DNA of 48,906 nucleotides, from contig JAJPJN010000143.1 of the NCBI GenBank assembly GCA_021324185.1, forward strand, positions 1 through 48,906. Direction: 5' to 3'. This stretch comes from Terriglobia bacterium. GTDB taxonomy: Bacteria; Acidobacteriota; Terriglobia; Bryobacterales; Bryobacteraceae. Position numbers and translations under genes: made by a program. The notes beneath the pieces were generated by a model. That model did not search any database. It was not told the DNA's origin and worked only from the letters and a program-made list of their open reading frames with translations. This document shows positions 34,234 to 48,906 of the stretch, piece after piece (within the stretch, counting starts at the first letter, position 1; each line of letters begins with the position of its first letter).

Positions 34234-35820
34234 CTACCGCGAGGCGGTTTCGAGTTTCGCCGGCTTGGGCATGGGTAAGCGGGGCATCATCTCCGGGCGT
34301 GTGGCGGTGTTGTAGACAAACCAAGCCATGACGGCTGATGCCTGCATGACGTCGCCGGGCTGGACGCGATCATAGAAATCCATGTTGGAGTGATGGGTGC
34401 GCGTGCCGTATTCCATCGGATCCTGCAAGAAGCCGAAACCGGGCAGGCCGATCCAGGTGAAGGACGTATGATCGGTGCCGCCGGGCTGGCGCGTTGGCGG
34501 CGCGGTGGCGCCCACTACTGCAATGGCGCCGAGATCATGGAACGGTTTTAGCCATTCTTCGAAGATGGGGACAACCATATCGTTGCCGCCTGCGCTGATC
34601 CCGCGAAATTTGCCGGTGCCTGTGTCGTCGTTGTAATAAGCGGAGAGCTTGTTGTATTCGGGCCCCAGTTGCATTGTGTCGCGGCGCGCGAAATGCTCCT
34701 GGACGTAAGCAATGGAACCGAGCAGACCTTCTTCTTCACCGCCCCAGAGCGCGATGCGGACAGTACGCGCCATGGGCAGCTTGAGGGCTTCGAGAATGCG
34801 AACAGCTTCAATGGCCACCGAACAGCCGGTTGCGTTGTCGGTTGCGCCGGTAGCACCGTGCCAGGAATCGAGATGGCCGCCGAGCATCACGAGTTCGTCT
34901 TTCTTCGTAGTGCCGGGAATCTCGCCGACCACGTTAAACGAATCCGGCGAATCGTTCAGGAACTCGGTACGAATATCGAATTCCAATTTCACCGGGATAT
35001 TGTGCTGGACGAGGCGGGCGATGCGGTTGTAGTGCTCGGGCGTGACGGCAACGGTGGGGGGCGGCACGGGGTCTTTTGGATTGCGCGATCCGGCGCTGGT
35101 GGCGAAGACAGTACCGCCGTCGCCATTTGTTCCATATTGCAGTACGACAAGGACGCCTTCATCCTTGAAAAATTGATTCGTCTTCGCGCGTAATTTTGCG
35201 GCAGCTTCACGCTCAGCCGGAGTAGGGATGGCGAAGTTGCCGCCGCGGCCGCCGGGCCCTCTGAAGAAGCGCGCGGGATCAGAATTCTGGCGATCCAAAA
35301 GTTCCTGGTCGGTCAAACGGCGCGCGAGCGGCTGGGTGATCATCTCGATCTGCTTGGGCTCCATCGTCAGCACAATTTTGCCCTTGAGCTTGCCTTTGTA
35401 TTTGTCGAGATCGGCTTCGCTGTGAATGATCGCTAAGACCGGCTCGCCGGTGACGTTGCCGTTGGTGCCTGGCGTCCAGGCCAAAGGAAAACCGATCAGC
35501 GGCATGTACTGTGGTTCGAGAAGACTGGCGGAAAAGTGCGTTAGCCGCCAGCTTTGCCCAAAGGGTCCCCACTTTTCGAGCTTTACGTTCTGCAGGCCGT
35601 ATTCCTGGAGACGCTTCACGACGAACTCCGCCGCAGCGCGATGTCCGGGCGAATTGGTGAGCCGCGGGCCGTAGACGTCAGTCAGGTAGAACAGATGATC
35701 CATCACCTGCGAGTTCTGAAGTGCTTCGGTCCTGATGCGGTTGGCAACGCTGAGATCGACATCTTCCGCTGCTGTCGCGGTAAACGAGCAGAAAACGAGC
35801 AAGGCCGCAAATCGAGTCAT
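34234..35820 (-). CDS. Secreted M28-family zinc peptidase
   Basis: The protein has 528 residues from the ATG at 35820, with AGGAG 8 nt upstream and a signal peptide (MTRFAALLVFCSFTATAAED); the frame remains open into lutC but those codons are shadow. A PA-like insert (about 130-280) precedes the M28 catalytic core. Metal-binding and catalytic residues are visible in GGHLDSWHGATGATDNATG (His, Asp), LWGGEEEGLLGS (Glu-Glu), and GGTDHTSF (Asp, His). M28 enzymes are aminopeptidases or carboxypeptidases. It follows lutC by 38 bp on the same strand, but nothing links it to lactate. It is convergent with msrA. Confidence 0.92.
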   Translation of the reverse strand: MTRFAALLVFCSFTATAAEDVDLSVANRIRTEALQNSQVMDHLFYLTDVYGPRLTNSPGHRAAAEFVVKRLQEYGLQNVKLEKWGPFGQSWRLTHFSASLLEPQYMPLIGFPLAWTPGTNGNVTGEPVLAIIHSEADLDKYKGKLKGKIVLTMEPKQIEMITQPLARRLTDQELLDRQNSDPARFFRGPGGRGGNFAIPTPAEREAAAKLRAKTNQFFKDEGVLVVLQYGTNGDGGTVFATSAGSRNPKDPVPPPTVAVTPEHYNRIARLVQHNIPVKLEFDIRTEFLNDSPDSFNVVGEIPGTTKKDELVMLGGHLDSWHGATGATDNATGCSVAIEAVRILEALKLPMARTVRIALWGGEEEGLLGSIAYVQEHFARRDTMQLGPEYNKLSAYYNDDTGTGKFRGISAGGNDMVVPIFEEWLKPFHDLGAIAVVGATAPPTRQPGGTDHTSFTWIGLPGFGFLQDPMEYGTRTHHSNMDFYDRVQPGDVMQASAVMAWFVYNTATRPEMMPRLPMPKPAKLETASR

Positions 35821-35858
35821 ATACGAATCTCCTGATTCCCTTGAATGTACCGCAGGCC

Positions 35859-36491
35859 TTAGATCAGCAGAACGTCTAGCGTTCTGGGACCGTGTACGCC
35901 GCGGACGCGTGTCATTTCGATATCGACAGTGGCGGATGGACCCGAGCAGAAGGTGAGCGGATGATCTTTGACGGGCTCCAGGCACCGGATGGCTTCCGGC
36001 ACCAACTCGACGATGTCGTCTTTTCGCAGGATGCAGAGATGATAATCGGGAATCAGAGTCGCGGCGCGGCGGCCTTGCGTGGGCGAGCTTTCGAGCACGA
36101 TTGTTCCGGTTAAGGCGATGCCCAGCGTGCATCCGGTGACCACGCCATCGGCGGCATCGAGTGCCTGTTTGCTGAGATTTTCGTCGCGCATGAAGCGGAA
36201 TCCATCGGGGAGCCACTCGGCCGGCAAGCCGGGAGGAACGATCAAGGTGCGGCGGCCACGGTCAGAAAGAATTTTTGCGATGTCTGTTCTGACATCGCCT
36301 GTTGAATAGAACGGTGTGCCGTTGTAGTGGCGCAGCCGCTCGTCAAAAAGCTGTAGCCGCTCTGTGGGGTTCAGAGTTCCTTGGGCGCAGTAATTGCGGG
36401 GCAGAAGCGCCCATGCTTGCTGCCTATCAGACGGCCTGTTTTGATTCGCTGCGCGGATGCGGGCCAGTATGGCGGATCGGGAATTGCTCAT
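35859..36491 (-). CDS. lutC: Lactate utilisation protein C (LUD domain)
   Basis: The protein has 210 residues from the ATG at 36491, which overlaps the lutB stop as ATGA; the frame is open to 36524 inside lutB. It is a single LUD domain with IVPPGLPAEWLPDGF, GVVTGCTLGIALTGTIVLES and RAATLIPDYHLCILRKDDIV, all typical of LutC. The C-terminal GPSATVDIEMTRVRGVHGPR is the family end motif. With LutA and LutB it forms the complex that oxidises L-lactate to pyruvate in bacteria that lack LldD. Confidence 0.93.
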   Translation of the reverse strand: MSNSRSAILARIRAANQNRPSDRQQAWALLPRNYCAQGTLNPTERLQLFDERLRHYNGTPFYSTGDVRTDIAKILSDRGRRTLIVPPGLPAEWLPDGFRFMRDENLSKQALDAADGVVTGCTLGIALTGTIVLESSPTQGRRAATLIPDYHLCILRKDDIVELVPEAIRCLEPVKDHPLTFCSGPSATVDIEMTRVRGVHGPRTLDVLLI

Positions 36492-37948
36492 GGGGCGGAA
36501 TCCTTTTTGCGATGCGACCACCAATCACGGAACGACTTTTTGGGCAGCGGCATGAGATCACGCGAGTTCGTCCAGCCCGAGAGCATTCCGGGAAGGCGAT
36601 GGATGAAACCGTCGTGAACGAACACGTTTTGCGCAAATTTCGCGAAGGCCTCGGCCGTGGTCATCAGACCGGAACTCGAAAAGACGAGCGCCATCGCCTG
36701 CATCGCCATATTTTCGGGATCGAGTTTGCCGAGCAATGTGCTCTGCTGTTTGCGAACGATCTCACCGCGCAGAAAGATCAGGATTTCAGGAATGTTTATT
36801 TTGACGGGACAGACGTCGTAGCAAGCTCCGCAAAGAGAGGAGGCGTATGGGAGGGTTTGTGAGTGCTCAAGAGATTGCAACTGGGGCGTGATGATGGCGC
36901 CGATGGGGCCCTGATAGACAGATCCATAGGCAATGCCGCCGGTCTGGTGATACACAGGGCAGGCATTTAGACAAGCGCCGCAGCGGATGCAGGCGAGCGC
37001 CTCGCGGCCTTCGCCGTTCGCGAGCACGTCTGTGCGGCCGTTGTCGAGCAGGATGACATGAAACTCACTTGGGCCATCGGAGGGCGTGACGCCTGTCCAA
37101 ATGGAGTTGTAGGGATTCATGCGCTCGCCTGTGGCGGAGCGCGGCAGGGTCTGCAAGAAGACTTCGAGATCGCGGAAGGTGGGGACGATTTTCTCGATGC
37201 CGACCAGCGTAATCAGCACATCGGGCAGGGTCAGACACATGCGGCCGTTACCTTCGCTTTCGACCACGACAACAGCGCCGGTATCGGCCACGGCGAAATT
37301 TGCTCCGCTGATGCCGATGCCGACGGTGAGGAACTTATGGCGCAGATAGAGCCGCGCGGCCTCGGCGAGCTGCGCCGGATCGTCGGTTAAATTTTCGATA
37401 CCGAGTTGGGCGAGCGGCAGCTCTTTGCGAAAAATATCGCGGATCTGGGTGCGGTTGATGTGCAGGGCGGGGACAACGATGTGTGAAGGCTCTTCGTTTC
37501 CCAACTGCACGATGAGATCGGCCAGATCGGTTTCATGCGGCGTGATTTCCTGCTGTTCCAAATATGCGTTGAGGCGGATTTCGTTTGATGTCATCGTTTT
37601 GACCTTGATGACCTCCTTGCCTGCACGATCCGCAATAATTCGCCTGATGATCTCGTTTGCTTCGTCGGCATCGATAGCCCAATGCAGGTGCCCACCGGCG
37701 CGCGTCACGTTGGCTTCGAATTCCTCCAGATATTGATCTAAATATTGGAGCGTGTGGGTTTTGATGGAATGGCCGGCATTGCGAAGCTCTTCCCAATCGG
37801 GCAACTCGCCGGCCATATTGTTGCGTTTGGCTTGAATGATGTTCGTGGCGTTGCGAACGTTTTGCCGAAGCTGCTGGTTTTGCAGCGCGGTATGCGCCGC
37901 TGTGGAGAACGGCGGAGCGCTTTCCGCATTGCCGATGTGAATGCTCAT
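36488..37948 (-). CDS. lutB: Lactate utilisation iron-sulfur protein B
   Basis: The protein has 486 residues, the usual LutB length. An N-terminal LUD domain (about 50-300, with VKTMTSNEIRLNAYLEQQ and GISGANFAVADTGAVVVVES) is followed by two 4Fe-4S motifs (CIRCGACLNACPVY and CGACYDVCPVKINIPE) and a short C-terminal tail. It overlaps lutA and lutC by 4 nt on each side (ATGA), so the three subunits are coupled for assembly. LutB carries the electron-transfer centres of the lactate-oxidising complex. Confidence 0.95.
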   Translation of the reverse strand: MSIHIGNAESAPPFSTAAHTALQNQQLRQNVRNATNIIQAKRNNMAGELPDWEELRNAGHSIKTHTLQYLDQYLEEFEANVTRAGGHLHWAIDADEANEIIRRIIADRAGKEVIKVKTMTSNEIRLNAYLEQQEITPHETDLADLIVQLGNEEPSHIVVPALHINRTQIRDIFRKELPLAQLGIENLTDDPAQLAEAARLYLRHKFLTVGIGISGANFAVADTGAVVVVESEGNGRMCLTLPDVLITLVGIEKIVPTFRDLEVFLQTLPRSATGERMNPYNSIWTGVTPSDGPSEFHVILLDNGRTDVLANGEGREALACIRCGACLNACPVYHQTGGIAYGSVYQGPIGAIITPQLQSLEHSQTLPYASSLCGACYDVCPVKINIPEILIFLRGEIVRKQQSTLLGKLDPENMAMQAMALVFSSSGLMTTAEAFAKFAQNVFVHDGFIHRLPGMLSGWTNSRDLMPLPKKSFRDWWSHRKKDSAP

Positions 37949-38688
37949 GCGATGGCCGCTTCCCGCGTCGCTGCCAAAATTTGCGCAATGTGAATTGTCT
38001 TCATCGGCTGACGCGCGCGATGCAAAGCGCCATAGATATGCATGAGGCAGGAGTTATCACCGGCGGTGCAGATTTCGGCGCCGGTGTCGAGGACACAACG
38101 TACTTTGTCGGCCAACATGGCCGAGGATGTCTCGGCATTTTTCACGGCGAACGTTCCGCCGAAGCCGCAGCATTCTGACGAATTGGGCAGTTCGATGAGT
38201 TCGAGGCCTTCTACGCGCCGGAGTAACCGAAGCGGTGCATCACCCACGCGCAGCATTCGAAGCGAATGGCAGGAGGGATGATAAGTGACTCGATGTGGAT
38301 AGTAAGCTCCTACATCTTCGATGCCGAGCTTTTTCACCAATAGCTCTGTCAACTCGAATACGCGCGGCACAACTTCCTTTACTTTGGTAAGCAATGAAGC
38401 ATCTTCAGCTATGACGGCAGCTTTTTCAAAGTGATCGCGGATCATGGCGACGCAGGATGCCGAGGGAGAAACAATCAGATCGTCATCATAGAACACCTCA
38501 ACGAATTTGCGCACGAGTGGGATGGTTTCGCGCTGATAGCCGGTGTTATAGTGCATCTGACCGCAACAGGTCTGGCGGGGCCTGAAGATGATGGTATGGC
38601 CCAGGCGCTCGAGCAGGTTCACCACTGCAATACCGGTTGCGGGAAACAGCAGATCGTTATAGCAGGTGATGAAGAGCGAAATGCGCAT
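37945..38688 (-). CDS. lutA: Lactate utilisation protein A (CCG-domain subunit)
   Basis: The protein has 247 residues from the ATG at 38688; the longer frame to 38943 extends into the divergent GH130 gene, whereas the conserved N-terminus is MRISLFITCYNDLLFPATGI. It has two CCG-type cysteine-rich motifs (TCCGQMHYN and SECCGFGGTFAV), the domain also found in heterodisulfide reductase and glycolate oxidase subunits, which bind special iron-sulfur clusters. It heads the lutABC operon; the 49 bp to the divergent GH130-like gene must hold the promoters. No LutR-type regulator or lactate permease is in the window. Confidence 0.94.
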   Translation of the reverse strand: MRISLFITCYNDLLFPATGIAVVNLLERLGHTIIFRPRQTCCGQMHYNTGYQRETIPLVRKFVEVFYDDDLIVSPSASCVAMIRDHFEKAAVIAEDASLLTKVKEVVPRVFELTELLVKKLGIEDVGAYYPHRVTYHPSCHSLRMLRVGDAPLRLLRRVEGLELIELPNSSECCGFGGTFAVKNAETSSAMLADKVRCVLDTGAEICTAGDNSCLMHIYGALHRARQPMKTIHIAQILAATREAAIA

Positions 38689-38737
38689 AGACCAATTACA
38701 AGCATAAATGCGAGCTGACGTTATATGATGGCCGTCG

Positions 38738-39736
38738 ATGAAGCGGAAGCTGACGGTGCTTGTTTTGGGAGTGATGTGCGGATGTCTGGCGGCCGATGTG
38801 GCGGTTACCTGCACGCGGATCTCAGACAAACCGCTATTGTCTCCGGGCGCCGGTTGGACTTCGTTTGGGGTGTTCAATCCGGCAGCGATTCGGGTGGGGG
38901 GCAAGACCGTGCTTCTATTCCGGGCACAAGATGCGAAGCACACGTCCCGAATCGGCTACGCAGAAAGTTCCGACGGATTACATTTCAAGGTACGGCCCGA
39001 ACCCGTGCTGTCGCCTGAAACAGACTACGAGAAGGGCGGCGGGGTAGAAGATCCGCGTGTTGCCGAAATAGAGGGCACTTACTATTTGACTTACACCGGC
39101 TACGATCTGCATTCTGCCCAGCTATGCCTGGCAACATCAAACGATTTGATCCATTGGATACGAAAAGGGGTGATTCTGCCGGCTTATGAAGGCACATGGA
39201 ATGAGCAATGGACTAAGTCGGGAGCAATCGTCCCGCAAAAGATCAATGGGAAGTGGTGGATGTACTATCTTGGAACGAAAAAAGATTCGGATGGCAAGGC
39301 GCGAGATTACATGGGCCTTGCTCAATCGGACGATTTGCTGCATTGGAGCGACGCAACAGCAAAGCCAGTGCTGGATCGCCGGCCGGGAGCGTTCGATTCC
39401 CGCGTGATGGAGCCCGGACCGCCACCAGTGGTAACGCCGGCCGGAATTTTGCTGTTTTACAACGGTGCGAACGAACAGCTCGTGTACGGACCCGGCTGGG
39501 TTTTATTCGATAAGACGGATCCGCGACGCGTGATCGGGCGGGCCGACCGGCCTTTTGCCGTACCTGCATTGCCGTGGGAAAAGGCAGGAAATGTGCCGAA
39601 CGTGATGTTTCTCGAAGGTGCGATCGAGAACGCTTCCCCTGGCGCTGGGGTTTTCAGCTTCACTGGTTATTATGGTGGCGCCGACAAATATACAGGGGGC
39701 CTGCAGATTACGGTTCGCGAGTCTTCGCTACGATGA
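38738..39736 (+). CDS. GH130-like beta-propeller glycosidase/phosphorylase, secreted
   Basis: The protein has 332 residues with a lipoprotein-like or Sec signal (MKRKLTVLVLGVMCGCLAAD). It has the five-bladed propeller layout of family 130 enzymes: GVFNPA (44-49), GGGVEDPRVAEI with the conserved Asp105, DLIHWIRKG, KSGAIVPQKINGKWWMYYLG, and FLEGAIENA. Family members cleave or phosphorolyse beta-mannosides or related links. The exported form suggests action on outside glycans. Substrate and the hydrolase-or-phosphorylase question cannot be decided from sequence alone. Confidence 0.85.
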   Translation: MKRKLTVLVLGVMCGCLAADVAVTCTRISDKPLLSPGAGWTSFGVFNPAAIRVGGKTVLLFRAQDAKHTSRIGYAESSDGLHFKVRPEPVLSPETDYEKGGGVEDPRVAEIEGTYYLTYTGYDLHSAQLCLATSNDLIHWIRKGVILPAYEGTWNEQWTKSGAIVPQKINGKWWMYYLGTKKDSDGKARDYMGLAQSDDLLHWSDATAKPVLDRRPGAFDSRVMEPGPPPVVTPAGILLFYNGANEQLVYGPGWVLFDKTDPRRVIGRADRPFAVPALPWEKAGNVPNVMFLEGAIENASPGAGVFSFTGYYGGADKYTGGLQITVRESSLR

Positions 39737-39753
39737 AATCGTCCGGATAATCC

Positions 39754-40671
39754 ATGCAGAGATCCCAAATTGATAGCGTCACGCTGGTGCTTGCGGCCGC
39801 GGTAGCGGCGCTTGGCATCACGCAGCTTCTGGGCGAGTTTGCCTGGATGGGCAGCATTGCGGCTTTGATCATGCTGTTGGTGCTGTTTTCATTCGACCGC
39901 GAAGGCTACCGGACGCCGTTTCAGAGCCTAGCATTTTCAGCGGTGTGCGGTTTTTGCGCGGCAGTGGCCTCTGGAATCATTTACGAGCTGATGGCGAGGA
40001 AAGGCGAGATTCACTTAGGCGGCACCCGCTGGGCTACCGAGTATCTGCCGTTGACGTGTGCGTTTGCGACCGCGATTTTCTGGGCGATTGATCTGATGCG
40101 GATGAACGCGCGAAAGATCGCGCCAATTCATGTTCCGCGCGCATTGGGCGAAACGAGCATTTTGATGGCGCCTTCACAGCCTGCGCCGCCCGCGCCGACG
40201 CCGCCTATTGTTGTGAATCCGCCGCGTGCGACTTCGACAGTGGAGCCTGCCAAGGTTGAGCCTGCCAGGGTTGAGCCTGTTGCAGTCGAGACTCCACAGG
40301 AAGTCGTACGGCCATCGCAAGCTCAGGCGGCGGTGCGTGAAACGCCGACTGCTACCAGCTTTTTCGCCGCCGCTGCTGCGGCCGCGCCTGAGCCGCAAGC
40401 ACAGCCATTAAGCCCGGGACCAGCGCCCATCATCCCGCGCTCCGGCAAGGAAACCACGATTTACGTGTCGCTGCTGGGGGAAGGATTGAATGTGCTGCGT
40501 TCCGTTCGCGCCGAGCCGCTGGGGCGCGATTTTTATCGCATCATCGATGAGATGCCGGAAGGCGAGACGTGGCAATTTCAACCGGGCCAAGTGGTGCGCT
40601 GCAAAAAACAGAAGCTCTCTACCGGCAAAGCCATGGTGGCTTTTGAGGAAGCTCCCCGGGCCACGGCATAG
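39754..40671 (+). CDS. Membrane protein with Pro/Ala-rich linker and C-terminal cytoplasmic domain
   Basis: The protein has 305 residues. Four membrane segments lie at about 8-25, 32-47, 57-76 and 93-112. A Pro/Ala/Val/Glu-rich linker (about 140-225, with EPAKVEPARVEPVAVE repeats) leads to a small soluble domain (about 230-300: TTIYVSLLGEGLNVLRSVRA, then FQPGQVVRCKKQKL) that resembles a short beta-barrel. I do not recognise a named family. It follows the GH130-like gene by 17 bp and may share its transcript. Confidence 0.65.
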   Translation: MQRSQIDSVTLVLAAAVAALGITQLLGEFAWMGSIAALIMLLVLFSFDREGYRTPFQSLAFSAVCGFCAAVASGIIYELMARKGEIHLGGTRWATEYLPLTCAFATAIFWAIDLMRMNARKIAPIHVPRALGETSILMAPSQPAPPAPTPPIVVNPPRATSTVEPAKVEPARVEPVAVETPQEVVRPSQAQAAVRETPTATSFFAAAAAAAPEPQAQPLSPGPAPIIPRSGKETTIYVSLLGEGLNVLRSVRAEPLGRDFYRIIDEMPEGETWQFQPGQVVRCKKQKLSTGKAMVAFEEAPRATA

Positions 40672-40747
40672 GAGGTTGCCGGTTGTGCTTGACAGCACTT
40701 GTTAACACCAAGTCAGTGGCTGCCGTCTAATAGCCGGGTGATTCTGG

Positions 40748-40936
40748 ATGGGCTGGAAACTGGTAGCTCTGATCTTCTTTGTGCTCGGGATTGGATTGCT
40801 CATATGGTTTGCGTTTGACCGTTCCTGGCCCATTTATGCCGCGGCCTTTTGTTTCTTTATCGCAATTTTGACCTTTTTGGTTAGTATCTTTGCGAGGCAC
40901 GGAAGCACGGTTTGGCAGGGCAGAGGCAAAGGATAA
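40748..40936 (+). CDS. Small two-helix membrane protein
   Basis: The protein has 62 residues with two strongly hydrophobic helices (about 4-22 and 28-48) and a short basic tail (HGSTVWQGRGKG). The hydrophobic pattern and lack of overlap with other genes support it as real. The 76 bp upstream contain a TTGACA at 40689 with no good -10 partner. The function is unknown. Confidence 0.5.
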   Translation: MGWKLVALIFFVLGIGLLIWFAFDRSWPIYAAAFCFFIAILTFLVSIFARHGSTVWQGRGKG

Positions 40937-41011
40937 CGTAAAAACACCGGTTCCTGGTGGGGAAACGCTCGACCGTCTCGCTCGTCTTAAAGATAGGAAG
41001 GATATAAAGAA

Positions 41012-41575
41012 ATGCGTAGGTCGCTGTTTTTGCCGTTGCTGGCTGCCGGGCTATTCGCGGTTCCAGCAGTCTGGGCGCAGCAGAGCGGTCACAACGATGC
41101 GTTCGTGCGGGGAGCCCGAAGCGACAGCCGGTTAGCTCAAGAAGTCAGGCATCAGTTAGTGATGCTTCCTTATTACACGATCTTTGACGATCTGGCGTTT
41201 CGTATCGATGGAAGCACTGTTACGTTGATGGGCCAAGTAACAAACCCGGTACTTAAATCTGATGCCGGTAATGTGGTGAAAAACATTGAAGGCGTAACAC
41301 AAGTCAACAACGAGATACAGGTTCTACCGCTTTCGCCCATGGACAACCAGATACGCCGCGCCGAATTTCGCGCTATTTACGGCGATCCGCAAATTGGGGA
41401 CAGGTACGGACATCAGGCTTTGCCCAGCATTCATATCATCGTGAACAACGGACACGTCAAGCTGGAAGGCGTGGTGGATAGCCAGTCAGACAAAAATCTT
41501 ATCGGTATTCGCGCCAATTCTGTTCCGGGCGTCTTCAGCGTAGAGAACGACCTGCAGGTTGTGCCCGGCAGCTAG
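41012..41575 (+). CDS. Periplasmic protein with two BON domains
   Basis: The protein has 187 residues with a clear signal peptide (MRRSLFLPLLAAGLFAVPAV, cleavage near VWAQ-QS). Two BON domains follow (about 38-105 and 118-185), with TVTLMGQVTNPVLKSDAGNV, GVTQVNNEIQVLPLS and HVKLEGVVDSQSDKN. BON proteins such as OsmY bind lipids or stabilise the envelope under stress. The AGGAAGGAT site at about 40996-41004 lies 7 nt before the ATG. It is convergent with the REC-PAS kinase, overlapping by 4 nt. Confidence 0.88.
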   Translation: MRRSLFLPLLAAGLFAVPAVWAQQSGHNDAFVRGARSDSRLAQEVRHQLVMLPYYTIFDDLAFRIDGSTVTLMGQVTNPVLKSDAGNVVKNIEGVTQVNNEIQVLPLSPMDNQIRRAEFRAIYGDPQIGDRYGHQALPSIHIIVNNGHVKLEGVVDSQSDKNLIGIRANSVPGVFSVENDLQVVPGS

Positions 41576-43139
41576 TTCGTTGCCGGCGCGCGCTGGGGAA
41601 GAGAAAAGTGGAACGTCGAGCCGCTGCCGAGCTCAGATTCCACCCAGATGCGGCCTCCCAATCTCTCCACCGCGGCCTTGCAAATTGCGAGCCCGATACC
41701 CGTACCTGAATAATCCTGCCCGTGTAGCCGTTTAAACACATTGAAGATGTAATTGGCGTATTTGGGCTCGATGCCGATCCCGTTGTCCTGAACGGAGAAG
41801 ATCCAGGCACCGTCGTCCGCGCTGCGACTGCTGATGACGATTATGGGACTCTTGCCCTGGGCGCGATATTTGATGGCATTGCCGACTAAATTTTGAAATA
41901 CCTGGGTTAGGAGAATCTCAACGGATTCGATAGTCGGCAGGGGGCGGCAATCGATGGTGGCGTTCGATTCCGTGACTGCGCCCTGCAGGTTGGCGAGGAC
42001 ATTCCGGACAAGCTCGTTGCAATCGACTGCCGTCCATTGTTCATCGCCAGATTCGCTGATGTAAATGTATTCGCGAATGGCATCGAGCAGAGATTGCAAG
42101 CGGCGGCTGCTTTGCTCGACGCAGGCAAGCATGTTCTGCTCTTTGTCGTTCAGCTTGGAATTAGCGGACCGGGCAAGCCACTGCGAATAGGCCAAAACCA
42201 TTCGCGTAGGCTCCTGTAAGTCGTGACTTGCGGCCCAGGCAAATTGCCGGAGCGCGTCGTTTGAGCGCATCAGGTCGGCGGTCCGCTCACTGACACGTTT
42301 CTCCAGTTCGGCATTGATGCGCAAAATGCGCTGTTCCGTTTCGACCTGTTCGGTAGCGTCCCGGATTGCCGTCGTAATGCAGGTCGCCTCGGCTTCAAAT
42401 GGACTGCTTGTAATCTGGGCTGTGAAGGTGGAACCATCTTTCCTTACGGCGAGAACACGAGTTTCCGGAACGCACGACGGGCTTGCAGCAGCGTCCGCCA
42501 CCGGGGCCCAGTCAGGAATGATGATGGTGATACTGGCTCCAACTAACTGCTCGCGCTTGTACCCGAAAAGGCAATCTGCACGGCTATTTGCCAGATGAAT
42601 AATGCCCGTTTCGTCGGTAATCACCATGGCGTCGGGTGCGGCTTCGAGAACAGCGCGGAACTTCCGCTCGGTCCGTTCCAGTGCCTCCGTTTTGCGACGA
42701 AGCAACTGTTCTTTGCGCGAGAGTTCGACAAAAACAGCGACTTTGCTCTGCAAGACCTCGGGAACGATCGGTTTAAATAAGAAGTCGACGGCGCCCAGAT
42801 CATAGCCCCGAAACAGTTGCTCATCGCTTCGGTATCCGGTGAGGAAGAGGATCGGCGTGTGACTCGACCGTTTTCTGGCACGAATCATTTCGGCCGTTTC
42901 GAAACCGTCCATATCGGGCATCCGCACGTCGAGCAGCAAGGCGGCGAAATCGTGATCTAAACAGAGGCGCAACGCCTCCAAGCCGGACGAAGCAAGCATC
43001 AGCTCCTGGCCCAAAGGCTCCAGGATGGCGTGCAAAGCGAGCAGATTATCCCGGTCGTCGTCAACCAGGAGGATTTTTGTGCGTTCCTCGGTCACGTTCG
43101 ACGAAGAGTCCGAAAGACAATGCAGATCCGGCAGAGCGG

Positions 43140-43143
<4 letters not shown>
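41572..43143 (-). CDS. Hybrid sensor kinase: receiver, PAS, histidine kinase
   Basis: The protein has 523 residues from the ATG at 43143, which overlaps the previous gene's stop as ATGA; the longer frame to 43290 is inside that gene. An N-terminal receiver (about 22-140: [20 protein letters not shown], phosphoacceptor in [13 protein letters not shown], Lys in FLFKPIVPE) is followed by a short coiled coil, a PAS domain (about 155-265), a dimerisation/phosphoacceptor domain with the His in [12 protein letters not shown], and a HATPase domain ([30 protein letters not shown]). A kinase that begins with a receiver suggests it takes phosphate from, or is gated by, an upstream kinase. No membrane segment is seen. 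Confidence 0.93.

Positions 43144-48906
<5,763 letters not shown>

Noticed and set aside
35821-36216. A 132-codon N-terminal extension of the M28 peptidase
   Set aside because: It lies inside lutC in another frame, is Arg-rich, and precedes a clear signal peptide with its own AGGAG site.
40685-40698. A 5-bp hairpin near a TTGACA, considered as terminator or promoter
   Set aside because: The stem is short, and no -10 hexamer lies at a normal spacing from the TTGACA, so neither call is supported.

Overview
The window looks like chromosomal DNA of an Acidobacteriota bacterium, probably a Solibacter/Bryobacter-type member of the Terriglobia. The basis is a set of protein types typical of that group, not a database search: an Oar-like TonB-dependent receptor with a carboxypeptidase-regulatory N-domain, an ankyrin protein with an RPSIDQLRKQAK-type N-terminus, a Tat-exported Gfo/Idh/MocA oxidoreductase, a very long PIG-L protein, DUF3300 and GH130 proteins, and moderately high GC. 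I see no rRNA, tRNA, CRISPR array, prophage or intact insertion sequence.

Layout. 1-4.6 kb: the 3' end of a coiled-coil gene, two hairpins, a large outer-membrane receptor and a membrane protein on the minus strand. 4.7-9.7 kb: a Gly/Tyr-rich secreted protein, then carA-carB for carbamoyl phosphate. 9.7-12.8 kb (minus): a secreted protein and a modB-modC-thiE operon with no modA. 12.8-19.8 kb: a dienelactone-hydrolase-like protein, a double GNAT protein (minus), a 2Fe-2S/molybdopterin oxidoreductase pair whose large subunit carries a Tat signal and an unusual insertion, and an ankyrin protein. 19.95-20.5 kb: an RHH/MazF toxin-antitoxin pair next to a 320-bp stretch with little coding content.

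20.6-28.2 kb is a redox block. A three-gene proton-translocating transhydrogenase operon (pntAA-pntAB-pntB, minus) is divergent from an operon encoding a GltD-like flavin/Fe-S NAD(P)H oxidoreductase and the two subunits of a 2-oxoacid:ferredoxin oxidoreductase. The arrangement suggests NADPH, ferredoxin and 2-oxoacid metabolism are linked here. It is followed by a Gfo/Idh/MocA protein, a DUF3300 protein (minus), a 940-residue PIG-L deacetylase-like protein and exported MsrA.

34.2-38.7 kb (minus): lutA-lutB-lutC for L-lactate oxidation, joined by 4-nt overlaps, with an M28 peptidase downstream. 38.7-41.6 kb (plus): a GH130-like protein, two membrane proteins and a double-BON periplasmic protein. 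41.6-48.9 kb (minus): two translationally coupled histidine kinases. The first, cut by the window edge, has a tandem array of 92-residue HAMP units, GAF, a kinase core and six receiver domains that are two copies of a three-receiver cassette. The second is REC-PAS-kinase. No DNA-binding output domain is seen beside them. This signalling pair is the most unusual thing in the window, followed by the redox block.
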